From NCBI GenBank assembly GCA_000500915.1, contig AYNO01000011.1, positions 1-39,944 on the forward strand: 39,944 nucleotides of DNA, given 5' to 3'. A model generated the notes under the pieces. The model saw only the letters and a list, made by a program, of their open reading frames with translations. It was not told where the DNA came from and made no database searches. Made by a program: the position numbers and the translations under genes. The stretch comes from Rhodobacter sp. CACIA14H1 (GTDB lineage: Bacteria > Pseudomonadota > Alphaproteobacteria > Rhodobacterales > Rhodobacteraceae). How positions within the stretch are numbered: position 1 is the stretch's first letter; each line of letters starts with the position of its first letter. Below, one piece after another: positions 35,531-39,944 of the stretch.

Positions 35531-36361
35531 TCAGTCGGGGCGGGCGGCCTGCACGTGCATCCAGTCGTAATTCTTCGTGCGGCCGAGGGAGACCCAGCCT
35601 TCGGCTTCCCAGATGTCCCAGAAGGGGCGGTATTCGGGGCGGGCGAGGCTGGCGCGGTCGGCGCCCCAGTTCAGCTGGTTGCGGGTGTCGTCGAAATCGT
35701 AGGCGATGCCCCAGGAATGCATGGACCATCTCGTCTGGCTGCCGCGCATCAGGCGGGGGTCGTAATCGCCCGAGAAGATGTCGAGCCGGAGGTCGCGCAG
35801 GCGCTGTTCGCCGTAATGCTGGTGGATGCGGGACAGGATGCGGGTGACGGAGGCGGCGGTCTTTTCATGCGACCAGAGGAAGCTGCGGGTTTGGGCGAGG
35901 TTCCAGGCGATGCGGAAGGTCCAGGGGGAGGGGACCTTGACCAGCGGGGGGCGGCGGCCTTCGGGGGTGCCGTGGGGACCGTAGAAAGCGGTGACGTTGC
36001 TTTCGGTTGGCCAAGCGTTTGGGTTCGCGGTCGAGGGGGCGATGTCGCGCCAGTCGGGGAGGCGGCCGGTATCGGCCTTGAGGAGCAGGGCGTTGGCGGC
36101 GTAGCCGGTCTGTGGCCCCCACCAGCCGTCGATCGTGCCGGGGTCGATGCCTTCGGACTTGGCGACCAGTTGCAGCGTGGCCACGGCGAGGCGGCGGGCG
36201 GTCCAGCCCTGCCAGTCCGGGGGCAGGCCCGTGCCGAGGTCTGGCAGGGCCTTGCGGATGGCGGCATCGGTGAGGGGGCCGCGGGTGCCGTCGAGGGGGC
36301 CGGCGTAGCGGCCGAGGGTGGCGAGGCGGGATTGCAGCAGGCGGATATGGGCGGCGAGCAT
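35531..36361 (-). CDS. M15-family peptidase, endolysin-like, with N-terminal PG-binding-like region
   Basis: A 276-residue protein. The C-terminal half carries the zinc-peptidase M15 pattern: [13 protein letters not shown] (His215, Asp222) and YDWMHVQ (His269), the arrangement of D-Ala-D-Ala carboxypeptidases and phage L-alanyl-D-glutamate endolysins. The N-terminal 90 residues resemble two peptidoglycan-binding repeats ([40 protein letters not shown]). No signal peptide or lipobox is present, as in endolysins that need a holin or lysis to reach the wall. No other phage gene is in the window, so it is either a domesticated endolysin or a solitary relic. Confidence 0.72.
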   Translation of the reverse strand: MLAAHIRLLQSRLATLGRYAGPLDGTRGPLTDAAIRKALPDLGTGLPPDWQGWTARRLAVATLQLVAKSEGIDPGTIDGWWGPQTGYAANALLLKADTGRLPDWRDIAPSTANPNAWPTESNVTAFYGPHGTPEGRRPPLVKVPSPWTFRIAWNLAQTRSFLWSHEKTAASVTRILSRIHQHYGEQRLRDLRLDIFSGDYDPRLMRGSQTRWSMHSWGIAYDFDDTRNQLNWGADRASLARPEYRPFWDIWEAEGWVSLGRTKNYDWMHVQAARPD

Positions 36362-36454
36362 GACACGGCTCCACTGGTAAAGGGGGCCACGGTGCCCCTT
36401 GCGGGGAGAGTATCACGATGCCGGTGGTTTACAGAGTCTGAAGGCAGCGGGCGG

Positions 36455-37327
36455 TCAGCGGGGGAGGACGCGGCCTGCCACGGCGTCTAATCTTGCGAGG
36501 AGGGCGGGGTCCCGCTTGTCGGGGGCTGTCATCAGGGCGGTGTCGAGGGCGCGGTCGCAGCCATGGGGGCAGGGGCTGCGGTCCGGTCCGAGCAGGGCGG
36601 GCAGGGCCGCCACGAGGGCGCGGGCATTGCCGGCATTTGCCGTGAGGGTGCGGATGACGGCGGCCACGTCCACCGCGTCATGGCCGGGGTGCCAGCAGTC
36701 GTAATCGGTGACCATGGCGACGGAGGCGTAGCAGAGTTCGGCTTCGCGGGCGAGTTTGGCCTCGGGCATTCCGGTCATGCCGATCACGTCGGCGCCCCAT
36801 GACCGGTAGAGGCGGGATTCGGCCAGGGTGGAGAATTGCGGGCCTTCCATGGCGAGGTAGGTCGCGCCTTCGTGGACCGTGACGCCCGTGGCGCGGGCGG
36901 CCTGCGCACAGGCGGCGGAGAGGCGGGGGCAGGTCGGGTGCGAAAAGCCCACATGCGCGACGCAGCCGGTGCCGAAGAAGGATTTGGGGCGGGCGAAGGT
37001 GCGGTCGATATACTGGTCCACGAGGACGAAATCGCCGGGGCGGTAATCCTCGCGCAGGGAGCCGACGGCGGAGACGGCGATGACATCCGTGCAGCCGAGC
37101 CGTTTCAGCGCATCGATATTGGCGCGGAAGTTGACCTCGGACGGGGCATGGACATGTCCGCGCCCGTGGCGGGGCAGGAAGGCCATCGGGATGCCGTCGA
37201 GGCGGCCGAGCAGCACCTCGTCCGAGGGTTTGCCCCAGGGGGATTTCACCTTGAGCCAGCTTGCGCCTTCCAGCCCGTCGATCTGATAGACGCCGGAGCC
37301 GCCGATCACGCCGATCATGGTCTTCAT
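36455..37327 (-). CDS. mtnP: S-methyl-5'-thioadenosine phosphorylase
   Basis: A 290-residue nucleoside phosphorylase that cleaves methylthioadenosine, a by-product of polyamine and acyl-homoserine-lactone synthesis, to adenine and methylthioribose-1-phosphate. The phosphate-binding start MIGVIGGSGVYQIDGLEG, RHGRGHVHAPSEVNFRANI, EGPQFSTLAESRLYRSWGAD and IGMTGMPEAKLAREAELCY are diagnostic. apt, which consumes adenine, lies just downstream on the same strand. The ATG at 37327 fits the family start. Confidence 0.95.
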   Translation of the reverse strand: MKTMIGVIGGSGVYQIDGLEGASWLKVKSPWGKPSDEVLLGRLDGIPMAFLPRHGRGHVHAPSEVNFRANIDALKRLGCTDVIAVSAVGSLREDYRPGDFVLVDQYIDRTFARPKSFFGTGCVAHVGFSHPTCPRLSAACAQAARATGVTVHEGATYLAMEGPQFSTLAESRLYRSWGADVIGMTGMPEAKLAREAELCYASVAMVTDYDCWHPGHDAVDVAAVIRTLTANAGNARALVAALPALLGPDRSPCPHGCDRALDTALMTAPDKRDPALLARLDAVAGRVLPR

Positions 37328-37442
37328 CTGCTGTCCCCTGTCCGGTTTGGCGGAAGGTTAGAGGCTGGCGGCGGGTGGGGGAAGGGGATGCGCTGCGCTG
37401 CGGGATGTGGTGTTGTGGCGCGGGTTGCGCGGGGAGGTGCGG

Positions 37443-38022
37443 ATGGACGCGGTGGCATTGGCCGAGGGCTTGCGCGAGGCGTTGCGGACGGCGGGGCGGG
37501 GGATGCGCTGGCGGGTGGCCCGACCTGCGGGCGACGCGGGCGGCGGAGCCTGCGGGGCTGCCGGTCTGCGCCGTGCTGGGGGCGGCGGCGGCGGCGGCGC
37601 CTGCGGGGTTTGCCGGGCTGGTGGCGGGGTTGCGGGACGGGGCGGCGGGGTTGCGCTGGGGGCAGACCTACGGGGCGTCGGATTTCGGCGCGGATTTCCT
37701 GCGGGGCTATGGCTGGACCGAATTGATCGGCTTGCGGGGGCCGATTGCGAGCGATGACGTGGCAGTGGGGTTCCTGCTGCTGGGGCCGGGTCTGGACTAT
37801 CCGGCCCATGCGCATGAGGCGGAGGAGGTCTATCTGCCGCTTTCGGGCACGGCGCTGTGGCAGCGGGGGGAGGCGGGGTTTGCGCCCGTCGCGCCGGGGG
37901 TGGTGATCCGGCATCCGTCCTGGATGCCCCATGCGATGCGGACGGGCGGGGAGGCGCTGGTCGCGGCCTATGTCTGGCGCGGGGGGGATCTGGCGGCGAA
38001 GTCGCGGATCTTGGCGGGGTAG
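37443..38022 (+). pseudogene. DMSP-lyase-family cupin (DddQ/DddL-like), frameshifted in this sequence
   Basis: About 192 residues when repaired. DMSP lyases of this cupin family split dimethylsulfoniopropionate into dimethylsulfide and acrylate. Cupin motif 1 is PAHAHEAEEVYLPLSG, with metal-ligand candidates His (37807, 37813), Glu (37825) and Tyr (37831). Motif 2 is HPSWMPHAMRTG, with His at 37930. ATG 37443 has GGGGAGG five to six bases upstream. The start is in frame 3 (MDAVALAEGLREALRTAG) and the conserved part in frame 1 (WPDLRATRAAEPAGLPVCAV). One extra G in GGG 37513-37515 accounts for the change. The family call rests on the cupin pattern; a related cupin with another substrate is possible. 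Confidence 0.65.
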
Positions 38023-38073
38023 GGGGCGGGGTAGGGGGCGGTACAGGGACGGGTCGGGTTCGCGGCGGCCGGG

Positions 38074-38658
38074 TTACTTGTCCCCGGGGCGTTTCAGTTC
38101 CACCAGATCGCGGACGAAGGTGTAGTCGCGGTAGCCGAGGCGGGCGACGGGGGTGAAGGTCGTCACGTCGAAGCGGCCGCCCCGGATGCAGTCGTCGCGG
38201 AGGTGGACCCCGGTGACTTCGCCGATGATCAGGAAATTGTCGGGTCCGCGCAGGGTGACGATGTCCACCAGTTCGCACTCCAGCGTGGCGGGGGCGCCCG
38301 CGACGCGGGGGCAGAGGATGGTGGTGCAGTCTTCCTTCGGCACGCCGGCGTGGATGAATTCGTCCGTGCCGGGCGGAAGGACGGCAGAGGTGGCGGACAT
38401 GGGGTGCAACATCGCCTCTTCCACGATGTTCACCGCGAAGACGCGGGTGGCGCGGATGTTGGTGACGGAATCCTTGACCCCGTTCGAGGCGAAGATCACC
38501 TGCGGCGGCGTGTAGGCCACCGCGTTGAAGAAGGAATAGGGGGCGAGGTTGTCCCCGTCCGGCCCGCGCGTGGAGATCCAGCCGATGGGGCGGGGGGATA
38601 CGATGGCATTGAAGGGATTGTGCGGCAGGCCATGGCCTTCGGCGGGGCGGTAGAACAT
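38074..38658 (-). CDS. Flavin reductase-like (FMN-binding split-barrel) protein
   Basis: A 194-residue protein of the flavin reductase domain family. NAIVSPRPIGWISTRGPDGD and NLAPYSFFNAVAYTPPQVIF form the FMN-binding core; VFAVNIVEEAMLHPMSATSA follows. Members reduce flavin for two-component monooxygenases or bind FMN in other redox roles. It converges on the DMSP-lyase-like gene and is divergent from the acetyltransferase gene. No partner oxygenase of the flavin-dependent type is next to it. Function beyond the fold is uncertain. Confidence 0.85.
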   Translation of the reverse strand: MFYRPAEGHGLPHNPFNAIVSPRPIGWISTRGPDGDNLAPYSFFNAVAYTPPQVIFASNGVKDSVTNIRATRVFAVNIVEEAMLHPMSATSAVLPPGTDEFIHAGVPKEDCTTILCPRVAGAPATLECELVDIVTLRGPDNFLIIGEVTGVHLRDDCIRGGRFDVTTFTPVARLGYRDYTFVRDLVELKRPGDK

Positions 38659-38697
38659 CCGTTATGTGATCCGGCTCTGCTGATTTGATCCTGTCGT

Positions 38698-39228
38698 ATG
38701 CGCATGTTACGGGCGTTTCCAGAGGATTCGGAGGTCGCCCGCTTGTACCGTCTGGAAGAGGAAACCGAGGACGACTGGTGGGAGGTGGAGGCGCTCTATG
38801 ACCTCTGCTTTGCGCCGGGGCGGACGGCGTTGTCTTCCTACCGTTTGCGGGACGGGGTGCCGACGGTGGCGGCGCTGTGTCTGACGTTGCGCGATGGCGA
38901 CGGGACGCTGGCTGCCGCGATCCGCTACTGGCCGGTGGAGGTGGGCGGGCAGGATGCGCTGCTGCTGGGCCCCGTCGCCGTCCATCCGACACGGCAGGGC
39001 GAGGGGCTGGGGGGCCTGCTGATCAACGAGTCGCTGGCCGAGGCGCGGCGGCTGGGCTGGGAGCGGGTGATGCTGGTGGGGGATGCGCCCTATTATTCGC
39101 GCTTCGGCTTCCGCCGGCTGGAGGGGGTGGAGATGCCGCCCCCCACGAACCCCGACCGCGTGCTGGGTCTGGCGTTGAAGACGGGCGCGTGGGACGGGGT
39201 GACGGGCGCGGTGACGAAGGCCACCTGA
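38698..39228 (+). CDS. GNAT-family N-acetyltransferase
   Basis: A 176-residue acetyltransferase. The acetyl-CoA pyrophosphate loop is VHPTRQGEGLGGLLINESL (motif A), preceded by the strand ALLLGPVA, and motif B is VMLVGDAPYYSRFGFRRLEG. This matches YhbS-type GNATs, predicted to acylate small molecules or proteins; the substrate is unknown. The N-terminal 25 residues precede the usual fold, so an internal start is possible, but no better ribosome-binding site is evident. Its promoter lies in the 39-base gap to the divergent flavin reductase gene. Confidence 0.85.
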   Translation: MRMLRAFPEDSEVARLYRLEEETEDDWWEVEALYDLCFAPGRTALSSYRLRDGVPTVAALCLTLRDGDGTLAAAIRYWPVEVGGQDALLLGPVAVHPTRQGEGLGGLLINESLAEARRLGWERVMLVGDAPYYSRFGFRRLEGVEMPPPTNPDRVLGLALKTGAWDGVTGAVTKAT

Positions 39229-39267
39229 GCCTTGCGCGGGGGGGCGGCGTGCCCCACATTCTGCGTC

Positions 39268-39944
39268 ATGGAACATCTGCCCGCGATTGCCGCCCCCGAC
39301 CGGACTGCCGAGATCCGTGCGCTTGCCCGTCGCTACAGGCGGGCGAACGGGCCCGTCATGGCGGTGGTCAACCGGCTGGGCGGGGCGGTCGAGGACCGCA
39401 TCGCCCTGCTGCCCGACAGTCTGCGGGCGCAGATCGGGGTGGCGACGGAGAAGGCGCTGATGGCCGCGCACGGGGTGGCGGCGGTGGGCGAGAAAGGGCC
39501 GGATCTCGGGCGCAACGGGTCGATGGCGGCGGCGGTGGTCAGCGGGGCGCTGGGCGGGGCGGGGGGAATTGCCACCTCGGTCGCGGAGCTGCCGGTGACG
39601 GTGACGGTGATCCTGCACGCGATAAGGCGGGCGGCGCGGGAGGCGGGGTTCGATCCCGATGAACCGGCGATACGGGCGGAATGTCTGCGGGTGTTTTCGG
39701 CAGGGTCCCCGCTGGCGGCGGATGACGGGGTGAACACGTCCTTCCTGTCGGCACGTCTGACGGTGACGGGACCGGCCATCGCGCAGGTGATCCGGTCCGT
39801 CGCGCCGCGTTTTGCCGCCGCGCTGGGCCAGAAGCTGGCGACGCAGGCGGTGCCGGTGCTGGGGGCGGTGGCGGGGGCGGCGCTGAATGCGGCCTTCCTG
39901 CGCTATTACCGCGAGATGGCCGAAATCCGCTTTGCCCTGCTGCG
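39268..39944 (+). CDS. EcsC-family protein, 3'-truncated by the window edge
   Basis: The open frame starts at ATG 39268 (MEHLPAIAAPDRTAEIRALA) and runs past the end of the window. At least 225 residues show the EcsC pattern: a glycine-rich membrane-like region (VVSGALGGAGGIATSVAELP) followed by LHAIRRAAREAGFDPDEPAI, and a later QKLATQAVPVLGAVAGAALN, FLRYYREMAEIRFAL. EcsC proteins are named after the third gene of the Bacillus ecs transporter operon and have no settled function. The gene follows the GNAT gene by 39 bases on the same strand. Confidence 0.8.
   Translation, partial: MEHLPAIAAPDRTAEIRALARRYRRANGPVMAVVNRLGGAVEDRIALLPDSLRAQIGVATEKALMAAHGVAAVGEKGPDLGRNGSMAAAVVSGALGGAGGIATSVAELPVTVTVILHAIRRAAREAGFDPDEPAIRAECLRVFSAGSPLAADDGVNTSFLSARLTVTGPAIAQVIRSVAPRFAAALGQKLATQAVPVLGAVAGAALNAAFLRYYREMAEIRFALL

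Overview
The window looks like chromosomal DNA from an alphaproteobacterium of the family Rhodobacteraceae. It is very GC-rich, with G/C-ending codons throughout. Diagnostic genes include an SspB with the alphaproteobacterial tail, a fumC-DUF4169-RHH cluster, a DctBD pair, and a complete set of marine-type methylamine genes. I saw no rRNA, tRNA, CRISPR array, integrase or transposase.

Layout. 1-2.0 kb: 3' part of a SelO AMPylase gene (frameshifted) and an XRE-cupin regulator. 2.1-7.0 kb: a signalling block made of a CheY-like receiver, an Hpt protein, a membrane histidine kinase and a small unknown protein, then a LuxI-type acyl-homoserine-lactone synthase whose 3' end overlaps a convergent response regulator. 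7.2-19.3 kb: a methylated-amine catabolic island. It holds tmm (TMA to TMAO), an APC permease, dmmDABC (dimethylamine monooxygenase), a GlxA/AraC-type regulator, a DMT-family transporter and tdm (TMAO to DMA plus formaldehyde). Together these take TMA to monomethylamine. The glutamate-dependent methylamine steps and the TMAO ABC transporter are not in the window. 19.4-23.2 kb: purQ and dctBD. 23.8-26.6 kb: rne, encoding an RNase E with a large His/Asp-rich insertion. 26.9-30.6 kb: a TusA-like protein, CcdA, and a membrane alpha/beta hydrolase overlapping a cytochrome P450. 30.6-34.6 kb, minus strand: a conserved 76-residue protein, an RHH protein, DUF4169, fumC, sspB and chrA. 34.7-37.3 kb, minus strand: apt, an M15 endolysin-like peptidase and mtnP; mtnP and apt form an adenine-salvage pair. 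37.4-39.9 kb: a DMSP-lyase-family cupin (frameshifted), a flavin reductase, a GNAT acetyltransferase and the start of an EcsC-family gene.

Three themes stand out. First, a bipartite A-tract motif (AAAA..TTTC, spacer, GGnAA..TTT) recurs upstream of tmm, of the permease and of dmmD, which points to one regulon probably served by the GlxA-type regulator in the cluster. Second, four recognisable genes (selO, tdm, P450, DMSP-lyase-like) are broken by five one-base indels, all placeable in short G-runs. This looks more like base-calling error than decay, but needs read-level checking. Third, the intergenic spaces hold dispersed elements: a three-copy repeat with core CTGAGGGTATTT or a close variant, and a pair of perfect AT-rich palindromes between convergent genes.
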